A stretch of DNA of 64,000 nucleotides, taken from contig CM046878.1 in NCBI GenBank assembly GCA_025667525.1, positions 398,432,433 to 398,496,432 of the forward strand. Direction: 5' to 3'. The notes below the pieces were generated by a model. It was given only the letters and a program-made list of their open reading frames with translations. It ran no database searches and was not told the DNA's origin. Position numbers and translations under genes: made by a program. This DNA is from Glebionis coronaria (Eukaryota; Streptophyta; Magnoliopsida; Asterales; Asteraceae). Each line of letters starts with the position of its first letter. Position 1 is the stretch's first letter. Of this stretch, positions 34,577 to 45,642 are shown piece after piece.

Positions 34577-36452
34577 TAAACATGCGACTTATTACCAATT
34601 TGCATTGGTTTACCGCCATCTTTTATTGAACTTCGCCATGAAGTGTTTATTATGACTTTGGTCTTGCCCTTGTATTTAATTTAACCTCGCCATGAGGTGT
34701 TTATTATGACTTGACGTATATCCTCACGCTAAGGCGAATTTTGGATCTTTAAGGCTTCATGGTTTTAAGTCATTCACTTTCAATTTTTGCATAGATTTTT
34801 CGGCCTTTTGAGCTTGAAATTTTTGCTTGATTTAGGTGAAGAGGAACTTAAATTTATTATTGGGGAAGCCTTTGATTATTCGGGTGCCAATACTTTAAAT
34901 CCTTGACGCTGGCGAAACCTTAATGTTTTCCCAATTTAATTACATAGAAGCTACTAGAATTAATTAGAAACCAACAATAGAGATTAAATCGCAAAAAAAT
35001 TATTTATTAACAATTTAATATAAAAGCGTTGGGAGAAAAAGCAAATAATTAGGACACATGAGTTTTTGAAAGAATACGAGTACTCTACGTTTAGCATAGT
35101 AACTTATAATTAACTTTATCATTTCTCGTCCTCAATTTAATGAGACTTAGCCTAATATAGTTAAGGAATCGAAGCAAAGTGCTCAACACGCACGGTCGAG
35201 TAAAAATTACTCTTATTCTCACCATCGGAAAACCTACATTCGTGTCTTAAACACTTATGAAAAATGAGAAAAATTTTAATATTTGGCCATTTTTAGCCTT
35301 ATTTTGCAATAAAATGATAACAAAAAGATGAATATTAGATTGCATGATAGCGTAAGCAACGTAAAGTACCTATTCACCTCCATACTAAAACTAAACATTG
35401 TCCTCAATGTTTCGAGTCTAAGGGTGAAACACCCCCATACTAGAGACGAAAAGTCGAATGCTTAATCTCGAGCAAGGAAAGGGTAAAAGGAATAAACTAT
35501 AGCCGTTTATGAATTATGCTAAAAGAATAAACGTTAGAACGTAAAAGGATATCATCGGATATCAGAATCTTCAAAGTCAACGATCGAAGCTTGAGTGATA
35601 CGTAAAACGAACACGAGAGGCATCAACGATGACGATAATTCCCAATAAATCACAGTTACAAACAACCACAAAACAAAGGTTGGAAGAGCACAAGTCTTCG
35701 CATTACACTATTAGAAAGCAATAATATTTACAAGGATAAGCATGAGATTTCCCCCACGAGGCACCTCGTTTTTTATAACCGAGTCAAGAGATCAACTCAA
35801 ATCCCCATAAATGTGATCATTTAGGGATTATCATGGTAGAGTCCAACATATGATGGATGGGTCTTACATGTAGAACAATGCCCCAATCATAAAGAAAATC
35901 GGTACTAAGGACTAAGTCCTTTGATGAACCAAAATACCAGGATCGAAGATGGCGTCTTCGTTTTCATGGGACAAACGAAACAACACCACTCCAAGCAAAA
36001 ACCCAAAGGTTTAAAATAAAATAGATGTGAAGAAATAGAAGGGTGGGACAATGGGTGGAGCATAAACACTTAGAGCTACTCGAGGTAGACTCGCACCAAG
36101 AAAATAGATATATTTTCCATTTATTGCATCGGTGGAAGATCGATTTTTCCCTTTAAATGCGATTCTGGGATTGAGTATCTCGTCCTCGGTGGTAAAGTGT
36201 GAAGAAACATAAGGGGCTTCCCCCACACTAAAACAACACAAAGCATCTTCAAAAGGAGTAGACGAGCTTGTAGCACTCAAATAACGTGGTGATGATGGAT
36301 TTAATGTAGTAGGAACATCATTCAAATTAAAAATAAAATCCGTTCCTTTTTCATCGTTTTTAAACTCTTAATTAAAACTCGATTGAATTATGTCAAAAAA
36401 ATTTGGCGTTTCAAAATCAGTATTAGTCATGCTAAAAATTCTCACATCAACG
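34577..36452 (-). other. A2 3' non-coding tail, right piece
   Basis: AT-rich and non-coding. It pairs with A1 (1-504 and 2390-3528) from about 34980 onward. It includes a duplicated GCCATGAGGTG / GCCATGAAGTG block at 34640-34705. Confidence 0.65.
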
Positions 36453-37610
36453 TCACGGGTTTATCATAATGGTCAACACTAAACGAAGGATCGTCAATAC
36501 TATCGAATATTCATCATAGATAGGCTCGTCGAACCAAGGTCCCTCAGAACCATCATTATGGATCAAAGAATAGCTCTCGATAGTACTACGTCCTAAAAGC
36601 TCATCAACATTCATTATCGAGGAGTGTTGATTAGGTAAATCCTCATGAATGTGATTAACGATCTCGACATCCTCTTCATAAAGTGGATTATTAATCCATG
36701 AAGGCTCACAAAGAGGATTCGAGAAGGTAACAAACGTCTCGTCATTTTTGTCATCACGAGAAATATCCGACAAGGTATCGAGAGTGTCACTCTTTGATAC
36801 ACGATCATCATTCTCATTTGAGGGATTTTTAATGGGTAAATCCTCGAGAATGGAGGGTGGGTCAAAGGAAGACTCAATGTGTAAAGATTTCACACATTGA
36901 AAATCCTTAGTGATCGAAGGCTCTTCAATGGTTGAAGTAATAGACTTGGTGGTAACATGAGTTGGTTCGTCATTATAAATAAGACGTTCCAACTCATCAA
37001 GTTCTTCATCGAGATTGGTAAAATCTACCTCACTTGTAGGTGGAAGTGGAGGCATAAGAGCAAGCTCTCGTTCGATAATTTCCTCAATCTCGGAGTCAAA
37101 CATGAAATCATCATACTTCCCACATGAAGAGGTATTTTTGGTAGAATCAAAACTAGCTTGTGGATTTTAGAGTATGTGATCGATTTTGGCAAAATCATCA
37201 TCAAATAAAGAGTAGATGTAAGCACTCACAACCATGGTCTTACAAGTCGATTGACTATGCTTAGGTGACTCTTCAATGATGAGAGGATTGGTATCGATAA
37301 AACCATTAGCCTCAATAGATATTGGGCTAGGTGATGGAGGCACTTCAATGGAATATGAAGTTGAAGCCTCAAAGTCATGGTCCTTCGAAGGTGGTGAAAA
37401 CGAATCCATTTTGGTCATTGTCATGATAGAATTAACGTTACCCTCCGGAATTTTTGGGTCACTTGGTTCGCCGAATACATCCCAAAATGATTTTTCATCC
37501 ATGAATCTATGAATTCCTTTTTCAAATAGGTAAACGTATTCGTTGTCGTTAAAATCCTCATCTCGAAAACCGTTGCTTTTAATTGTTTCAAAACACATAT
37601 CAAGCCTCAT
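36453..37610 (-). pseudogene. A2 acidic ORF after protease, unknown function
   Basis: Two open stretches on the minus strand (37610-37167 and 37103-36453), separated by a stop. The product is rich in Asp, Glu, Ser and Pro with repeated DEL, EEL and DDDF runs (for example ELDELERLIYNDEP). No reverse transcriptase, integrase or other catalytic motif is visible. It sits where reverse transcriptase would be in a full Gypsy element. A1 preserves the end of the same ORF. It may be a polyprotein spacer or an accessory ORF of a non-autonomous lineage; I do not recognise it. Confidence 0.55.
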
Positions 37611-37722
37611 TTTTTCCGCTAAAGTAATTACTTTGAAACATCAAATTTTGAAACCTCGGTTTTGCTTTGATCATTTTGAATTTGGGATCTACTCGCAAAT
37701 ATTCCATTTCTTCCTCCCCATA

Positions 37723-38121
37723 TTACATAGTTAATTTCCCACCGTGAACGTCGATAATGGTACGAGCCGTCAATAAAAAGGGTCGACCTAAAATAATGGG
37801 ACATTTAGGATCACATTCATAATCGGAAATGACGAAGTCCGCGGGAAAAATAAACTTTCCAATTTTAACATAAACATCCTCGGCTATTCCAATTGGTTTT
37901 AATGGTGTACAATTTGCTAGCTCGATTGTCATGTTTGTGGGGATAATATTAGGCAATCTCATCAATTTCCAAAGAGAAAGAGGCATGAGACTGATGCTAG
38001 CAACTAAATTTGCAAGTGCTATACATCCCTCAATCTCGTAAAAATCACAAGGTAATATAAATTGGCCCGGATCTTCTTGCTTTCTCGGCATATGCCTTTT
38101 AGGTTTTTTAAGAAGGATCAA
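37723..38121 (-). pseudogene. A2 aspartic protease with altered active site
   Basis: Retropepsin-like domain of Tat/Athila Gypsy elements, ending in the typical PIILGRPFLLTARTIIDVH block. The catalytic D-[ST/L]-G-A-S site reads N-L-V-A-S (ALANLVASISLMPLSLW). The Asp codon is AAT (Asn, 38008-38010) and the Gly codon GTT (Val, 38002-38004). It should therefore be inactive, although the fold-defining residues around it are kept. Confidence 0.8.
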
Positions 38122-38248
38122 AGCACAAACTTCCTCAAGGTGAACCTTGGTAAGGTCAATAAAACTCTCTTTTTAAACCGTGGATGGAAATTGAGGTACA
38201 GGAGGGTGTGCACTATTTTCCTTGGTCACCACGTTCATTCCCTCAACT

Positions 38249-39674
38249 TTAGAACATGAAGGTATTTTTTAGGTCGAGGGTAGACGATGTAGCGACTTTG
38301 ACGTGTTCCTTCGGATTAACCACGGTGTTTCTTGGTAACGTAATCGAAGACGAACTCGATTGATTGCTCATAATTCCCGAAAACATCTTTTTAATCTCAC
38401 TTTGACCTTGTTCAATTTTATTATTTTGACCTTTCAAAGTGTTGGAAAATTCATTTTTCAAAGTACCAATTTGTCTCTCTAATCGTCTCATATTAGCCTC
38501 TTTCATTTTCATATATTCTTGAAACTCGTTTGAAGAACCATTTTGATTAGAATTAAAGTTCCCTTGGTTTTGATTATTTCTTTGAAAATTGTTTTGATTC
38601 CCATTGTTGTTTTGAAAAACCGAGTTTTGATTGTTGTTGTTAAAATCTCGATTTTGCGAACTTAAATTCTGACCTTGATTATAACTTCCTTGGTTACCAT
38701 GTTGATTATTTCCTTGAAAATTGTTACGTTGAAAATTGTTGCCTTGGTTACTATAATTTCCTTGTTGTGATAGACCCGCGTTATTTTGATTTTGATTTTC
38801 AAAATTTCCATTTATGCGTTTACACTCGACGTTTGGCCATCCATAGCCACACACTCGTAATAATTATGTGGTCCACCACAAAACGTACATGAAGCCTCGA
38901 CCGCTTTCACCGTAGCGAGAGCGTTTTTCATTTCGATAAAAAACGACGTAAAAGCAAATTGTCAATTTGTCGACTTTCGCATCAACCCTCTCAATATCGC
39001 GATTAGCATGGCTAACATTGATGACATTGGCAACACTCCTTGTGCTACGTAATTGGTAAACCTCGGATCTGTTTTCGATAATCAATAACGCTTCCCTAGG
39101 AGTTTTACACAAAAAGTTACCACCCGTGACGGAATTTAACGAATCTTGCTCTTGAAAATTAAGACCGTTATAAAAAGTGTCGATTTGGTGCAACTCGGAA
39201 AAACCGTGGTGAGGACATTGCCTAAGAAATTTCTTAAAACGATCTCACGCGTCTCAAAATGACTCATTCGGCTTTTTTTCAAACCTCGTGATCTTGTTTT
39301 TGAAAAACATGGTCTTAGACGGTGGAAAGAAATGATTAACGAATTTGGAAACGAGATCCTTACACGTAATTATGAAATTACGTGGTTCTTTCTCGTACCA
39401 ATCCTTGGCGACACCATCGAGCGAGTACAGAAAAAGCATAAGCTTAATGACATCGGTTTTAATGTTACTTGCTCGTGGCTAAAAGACGATCAAAATTCCG
39501 AATGTGATCGGGAGGATTATCCGCCTCACGTCCTTTAAACTTTGTTTCAACATTCCATTTTTTATTTAAAAATTCTTTGCATCGATTACGGGAATTACGA
39601 TCGCGTCTCCATAACCCTCGGTGGGTGCTTGGAGCAACTCCATCATCGTACGATTCTCGGCCATCTCGTCTCAA
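38249..39674 (-). pseudogene. gag: A2 Gag (frameshifted)
   Basis: Capsid-type Gag of a Tat/Athila Gypsy element. The core lies in three broken stretches: KWNVETKFKGREADNPPDHI near 39580, SLDGVAKDWYEKEP near 39400, and TFYNGLNFQEQDSLNSVTGG near 39150. Stops and frameshifts separate them. A zinc knuckle of C-X2-C-X3-H-X4-C form (CTFCGGPHNYYEC) is encoded near 38845-38890 in another frame. A 200-codon Asn/Gln-rich region (38854-38249) with a charged helix then leads toward protease. No intact start can be assigned. Confidence 0.8.
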
Positions 39675-40573
39675 GTTTCAACAACGATATTAGGAACGTT
39701 TGTTTCTAAATTTCGTCTTCATTGTCGATTCCTTCGATTACGATTACGTCGATTCGACACGTTGCTAGAATTAGAATAATCCTTCGATCGAGTGCGCATG
39801 CACTAAACATAGAATGGGGGTAGAAAAGAAGATTCTTTTTGAGGTTTTAAATTTTTTTTTTGTTTTTGATGGTTTTTTAATTTTTTTGGATTTTTGGTGT
39901 ATTACGTAGAAATTAATCTACAAAATTATACACTAATCAAAGGTCTTGATTAATGAATCCAACAAGAATGAAGGCAATTACGTCAAGTAAAAACTTTTGT
40001 CGATTTTAAAACGTTGACGGAACGCCAAAACGTTTCGAGAGTTCAATAATTAAAGCTCACAAAAATAGATTAATAATACTTTATGTGGGGAACCCTTAAT
40101 CAATCGTCACTAAATTAATACACACAAGCGAGCAGAGAAACGAGGCGGCGCGAAGCACTTAAGAGTCTTTTTTCCTTAGATCGTGAAATACAACCGCCTT
40201 ATACCCACCCTATAGTTTTTATCAATTGAGATTAAACTAACTAAGAGTATTTATCTATTTTGCCTTTGATTTTCGTTTGAAATCGATACACTTAATAATG
40301 ACTGGAACGCCCACTATTAAGGTGCGATTTCTCGCGTATTTGGATAAAAACTGTGTATTAATTGTGATACGTAAATACAATATATTATTCACAAGAAAAA
40401 CAAAAACGATTTTGTGTTAATTGATTTCAATTTAACACTTTATTTACTTTTATGGATAATAATATTTTACTAAAAATAAAAACGAGTATATACGATATTT
40501 ACGCTTTCCCAAAATGGAAAGTCAAAAACACACTACTAAAAAAAACACGATACATATAATATGGCAACACACC
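39675..40573 (-). other. A2 5' leader
   Basis: About 900 bp between primer site and gag, AT-rich, without coding potential; includes a T-rich run near 39840-39900. Confidence 0.6.
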
Positions 40574-40591
40574 TCCCCGACAGCGGCGCCA
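40574..40591 (-). other. A2 primer-binding site (Asp-tRNA type)
   Basis: On the minus strand TGGCGCCGCTGTCGGGGA. This is the class of primer site used by Tat/Athila Gypsy elements. It marks the 5' end of the A2 internal region and the LTR edge at 40595. Confidence 0.8.
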
Positions 40592-40594
40592 AAA

Positions 40595-41255
40595 TGATTT
40601 TAGTCTTTTTGTATATACTTTATTTTAGGAAAAACAAAGTAAACAATCGGTAAGTATTAAATTCTATGTTTTAGGAAAAACACAAAATAGAATATTCAAG
40701 TTCGTTCTCGAAGGAGGTGTAGTTGTGTGGACAATATTAAAAATCAAATTTGTCTAGTAACATTTTTAGATGTGAGAAAGATTGGAAATTAAAGACGAAT
40801 TACGCCAAAATTTAAGCTATGACGTACACAACGTAAAATCGTAAAATTCGACCGAAAAATAAAACTTATCTAAAAATTCTCAAAAATTAGTTTAACTTCT
40901 TAAAAATATATCTAGGGTTTACAAATCAAGAAAAAATGTTGAAACTTTTGAATTAATTAATATTTAATTTTTAAATGCTAATTAAAGCCCTAAAAGTCAA
41001 ATAAATTAATAAAAAGCCCAAACCAAGATTTTATAACTTGTAAACCTCAAATACACTTAATAAATACTAAAAATATTTTTCCAAATTTTTTCACTAATTA
41101 AATCTATTTTTAAATGCCTAAAAACAGTTTTTTAATTAAAATAATAATAAAAAATTAAATGAGCAGTGGAAAAATCTAAAAACTTTTCTAAAAATTCTAA
41201 AATACTTAAATGAACAGCGGAAAAATGAAAAGTAAAAAAATCACTGATAAGCTTG
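40595..41255 (-). repeat. A2 5' LTR, 3' end (piece before D)
   Basis: AT-rich, non-coding. On the minus strand it ends GACTAAAATCA three bases before the primer site, as an LTR end should. D is inserted at its right edge, with GCTTG (41251-41255) repeated at 56888, so the LTR continues there. Confidence 0.6.
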
Positions 41256-41707
41256 TGTGGAGTCCATATGATCGTTAGACTGAATGGTTAAGAACCATTC
41301 TATCTAGGATTATCAATGTTCATATGTAAAAAACATAGCGGAATAGAACATTAATATGAACAAGATGTTAACAAGATGAATTTCTCCCAAAGTGCCTTTA
41401 TTAAAGATTAACACAAACAACTCTAGGAATGTATACATTGAATCCCATTCCTAGAGATCAAAGTTTGTTGTAGGGTACATTGTATGTGAATGAATGATAT
41501 AAAACCTACGGCTGGTGATTTGTTTATATACTACAAACCACAGCTGTTACAAAAGATAACTATTAAAAACCAAATCTCCTATTTACTTGACCTGATATTC
41601 TTCATGCTTTTCTTTGATACTTTGTCCACCATCTTGAAGAATTCGGTATAGGCAGATTTAGTCCATGTCTTTGTATTTTGACTTATCAACTCATTTTTGA
41701 CCCAACA
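41256..41707 (-). repeat. D LTR1 (452 bp)
   Basis: TGTGGAGTCCATATG ... TTTTTGACCCAACA on the plus strand. The same sequence recurs at 43936-44386 and in part around E. Confidence 0.88.
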
Positions 41708-41717
41708 ATCTTCCCCT
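41708..41717 (-). other. D polypurine tract (first copy)
   Basis: Minus strand AGGGGAAGAT abuts LTR1. A second copy follows LTR2 at 44387-44396, which shows the tandem arrangement. Confidence 0.8.
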
Positions 41718-43921
41718 AGTTGATGATGTCAAAACACTTCCCCTTAAGCATATATCATTTGTAGAACATATAACATTAAGGATCAACATATTGCATTGTG
41801 TAGACTTCTTCCCCTTTTTGACATGATCCAAATAGGGGTCTTGTATGTAAGCGACCTTGATTTACACCACTGCTTAAATAATACCACACTACTAATACAA
41901 GTTTTCTATGTCTCAAATTACCCTCCATGAAGAACCGCAATATGAAATTAAATGGATTTGAGCAATAGAAACTCACATAAGTTGTAGTAAAACTAATGAG
42001 CAGTAGTAAACACCTTCACCTTAATGTTGCATGTAAATGATTAACACATGAACAAATCTAATTACGACTTACTTGATGATGAAGTATAATAACCCGAACT
42101 TGTGTTCCTTGTCTTGTACTAATCACGCGACTCCAAAACTCACTCATCAATGAGTAGACTCCAAATCTCAAGGTTCAAATGATAGAAGCCTCTTGACAAA
42201 AAGAATCCTCAAGTGAGGAACATACAATAGCAAATACGAGCATAAAGCACCAATACAAAGACCTCGTACCTTTTCTACCTTTTTATCAAGTCCTTTCTCA
42301 CTACTTGAAGCACGAACAAGTTACCTTAAAAGTCAGTGGTTGGGAGTTCAAGACTTTAAGATATCATAAAACACCAATCCGCGAAAATCTAATTCGTCTT
42401 CAAACAAATAATAAAAACTTTTCTTCGTAATCATTGATAGTAAAACGAGCCTTTGTACCTTTAAGAACTAGTTGTTGTGAATAAACCAAATTCCAAACCA
42501 AAAATCTTCAAAACTGTCAGTGGCTGCGAATAATGTTGTTAGCGGCTTAAATACACGTGTCAGCGACTAGATTTCACGTGTCAACGCTTCTGTCAGCGGC
42601 TAAATAAATCCCATCAGCGGCTTCCTCATATACCCACTTCACTGTTCTTTTCTTATGTTTGCAACTTGGACTACAATATACCTTCCTTTTTGAAGAGTCA
42701 CAATTAACATTCACTTGGACCATGCAACACATGTGAACAAATGGTTGTATCAGCGAGTAGCGAGTGAGTAGAAAATTCTTTGGGGGGGGGGGGGGGCAGC
42801 GAACAATGAATGAGAGCACAGTTAATAAACTACAGTTTAATGCTCTCCTATACTCACATGATAATCAGAAAGATCCAATCTTGTACCCTCTTACATAGGA
42901 TACTGTTACCTTTTTTTTTCTTGTTGCTCGATCAAAGCAAACCTTGACCAAACACTTTTCCTTTAGCACAGTAGCTTTTTACTTTATCCCCACATTCAAC
43001 ATATATTGGGAATATATACACATCCCTAACAATCAGGCATTTCCACATATCATGCACATACGATAATCACATCGCCTAATAATTGTATGTAAATTCAACC
43101 TGTGATATCTTGGAAAATATGCGGTCCCACGTTCGTAACTCACGTCCACGCTCCACAACACGTATTCAAATTAAACACCAGCAAACCATATAATTATTCA
43201 TCGAGCAACATTTGTAAAAGAGAGAAACCGCCAAACCCAATAATATAAGCAAATGGGATCTTTTCTTATTTGAATGAAGACGAATACATACACATACTCA
43301 TTGCTACTACGGTTCATCATTTATCCATGATGAATTAATTCCCCAAGGCTAGTAGCATATTAGTAGTAATAAAGACGTCCTTCCAGGTTTCTGTTATAAG
43401 AATTTGTAGAAACCCTAATGTGATCAGCGGCCTCTTTAATTTTGATCAGTAGCAACCCTAGGTTTAATGTGAAACCCTCATCCAATCTGCTAATCATCAT
43501 CAGGAACTCGAGACCTAAAGAAAGTCTGATTTGTAGCAGCTTTGTTATTCCACTAGCTTCAACCACCAAGTCGTTCGCTTCTTGTTCGTCATGTGTAGTA
43601 CAAAGAAACTCTATACGTATCACCACCACATCTTTATACCAATCTGATCTAGGGTTTATTCATAAAAACACTAAAACGAATTCAAATCATGCACCTTTAG
43701 CAACAGATTATTTGTCACTACACTGTCACAGATGTGACTACTTCTTCCTCCCATTCCTCTTGTGACGCCAGATCTGTCACAAAAACGTTGCAAATCTGTC
43801 ACAGATCTGACAGACCGGCGCTAACCCGTCACTAAAATTGTCGCTAATTCTGGACAGTGGCTTCACAACAACACGAACACGAACGTGACACCTTGTATAT
43901 CCTAGATATCACGCGCCTTAG
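41718..43921 (-). other. D internal region, non-coding
   Basis: 2.2 kb with only short chance ORFs. It contains a 15-base G run at 42782-42796 and several GTCAGCGGCT-type motifs at 42516-42625. The primer site lies at its right end. Confidence 0.7.
42782..42796. repeat. 15-base poly-G tract
   Basis: A run of fifteen G residues in otherwise AT-rich DNA. Length in such runs is often unreliable in sequence reads. Confidence 0.9.
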
Positions 43922-43933
43922 GCTCTGATACCA
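43922..43933 (-). other. D primer-binding site
   Basis: GCTCTGATACCA on the plus strand, two bases before LTR2: a perfect initiator-Met type site read on the minus strand. Confidence 0.86.
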
Positions 43934-43935
43934 AT

Positions 43936-44386
43936 TTTGGAGTCCATATGATCGTTAGACTCAATGGTTAAGAACCATTCTATCTAGGATTATCAATGTT
44001 CATATGTATAAAACATAGCGGAATATAACATTAATATGAACAAGATGTTAACAAGATGAATTTCTCCAAAAGTGCTTGTATTAAAGATTAACACAAACAA
44101 CTCTAGGCATGTATACATTGAATCCCATGCCTAGAGATCAAAGTTTGTTGTAGGTTACATTGTATGTGAATGAATGATATAAACCTACGGCTGGAGGTTT
44201 GTTTATATACTACAAACCACAACTGTTACAAAAGATAACTATTAAAAACTAAATCTCCTATTCACTTGACCTGATATTCTTCATGCTTATCTTTGATACT
44301 TTGTCCACCAGCTTGAAGAATTCGGTATAGGCAAATTTAGTTTGTATCTTTGGATTTTGACTTATCAACTCATTTTTTATCCAACA
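43936..44386 (-). repeat. D LTR2 (451 bp)
   Basis: Matches LTR1 with a few substitutions. Its first base triplet is TTT where LTR1 has TGT. It is the 5' LTR for the internal region on its left and the 3' LTR for the stretch on its right. Confidence 0.87.
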
Positions 44387-44701
44387 ATCTTCCCCTAGTT
44401 GATGATGTCAAAACACTTCCCCTTAAGCATATATCTTTTGTAGAACATATAACACTAAGGATCAACAGATTGCATTGTGTAGACTTCTTCCCCTTTTTGA
44501 CATGATCCAAATAGGGGTCTTGTATGTAAGCAACCTTGATTTCGACCACTGCTTAAATAATACCACACTACTAATACAAGTTTTCTATGTCTTAAATTAC
44601 CCTCCATGAAGAACCGCAAGATGAAATTAAATGAATTTGAGCAATAGAAACTCACATAAGTTGTAGTAAAACTAATGAGCAGTAGTAAACACCTTCACCT
44701 T
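44387..44701 (-). repeat. D second internal stretch, truncated
   Basis: Near-identical to 41708-42022. It ends at CACCTT, where the sequence jumps into LTR3. Confidence 0.85.
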
Positions 44702-44731
44702 ATCTTTGATACTTTGTTCACCAACTTGAAG
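44702..44731 (-). repeat. D LTR3, left fragment
   Basis: ATCTTTGATACTTTG ... CTTGAAG matches the interior of LTR1 and LTR2. The rest resumes after E at 56815-56887 and ends GATCCAACA. The first 340 bp of this LTR are missing. Confidence 0.82.
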
Positions 44732-45642
44732 TGTTGGTCCCTTATAATTCGTTATTACGTATTAAATTAAGTAATAACTTCTTACTTCGACTCAAGTGAG
44801 TTTTTTTAACAATGGATAAGAACTATGAAAGATTATAACAACAATACCAATATACTTTTCAACGTATAGACTTTTATTAGAATCAAATAAAGAATCTATA
44901 ACCCACTTTGTTTGCGGAATAACAAAGTGGTTGAATGACAATGGGGTTTGATCTCCTCTACTTAAACGTCTAACCAAAGTTAAAGTCTAAGCTCTAATCT
45001 AAACGTTCATATGCATCTTGGCTATATGGTTTAGTTGGTATCTAGAGAGAAAGGTTTTCCAGAGTTTAAGCTCTTGTATTGGTTAACCCTTTCTCTCCTA
45101 ATGTACACTCCTTATATAGGTAGTGTAATTAGGGTTTGCATTTTGCATGTACCAATGCATGGGTTTATCGAGTGGGTGGTTGATGCCCATACTGGATAAA
45201 CAGTACAAAGTACATATTAATCTATTCTAGAAAAGATAAAGGTTGTACTTATATCTAAGTATACAAGCAACCTACTTTAACTTAAAGTTATCTTTTCTCG
45301 CCTAATGCAAACCATCAGAATACTGAAGAGTCTTCAGTATCCTAGAGGAGATCGACATCATTCAATTTGGTATTGTCAAGCCAAACTGAACTGAAAGCCC
45401 TTCTTCAGTCCTTGTTCTTCAGCAACTAGACCGTCTAGTATTTGAAGCGAAGACTCCATTGTCTTCTAAGTTCATTGGAAGGGGAGTGCTGAACTTTCTT
45501 CAGCTATAAGGTCTTCAGTAGGAACTTTGTTCCTCTGGTCATCATTCAGCAGACTGGCCTTACTGTTGAGCATGAAACACTTAGGGGGATTTTATATTTA
45601 AATCCTAGAGTTGCTTCAGGGTCAGTAAATACAGACCTAATT
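44732..45642 (-). repeat. E 3' LTR (about 910 bp)
   Basis: Starts TGTTGGTCCC on the plus strand. Matches 55905-56814 over its whole length except the last dozen bases (45631-45642), where ACAGACCTAATT replaces ACTGCCCCAACA. No purine tract is visible beside it. Confidence 0.85.

Noticed and set aside
43360..43765. ORFs of 89 and 107 codons on opposite strands
   Set aside because: They lie in the non-coding internal region of D next to the primer site. No motif is visible and nothing comparable appears in C.
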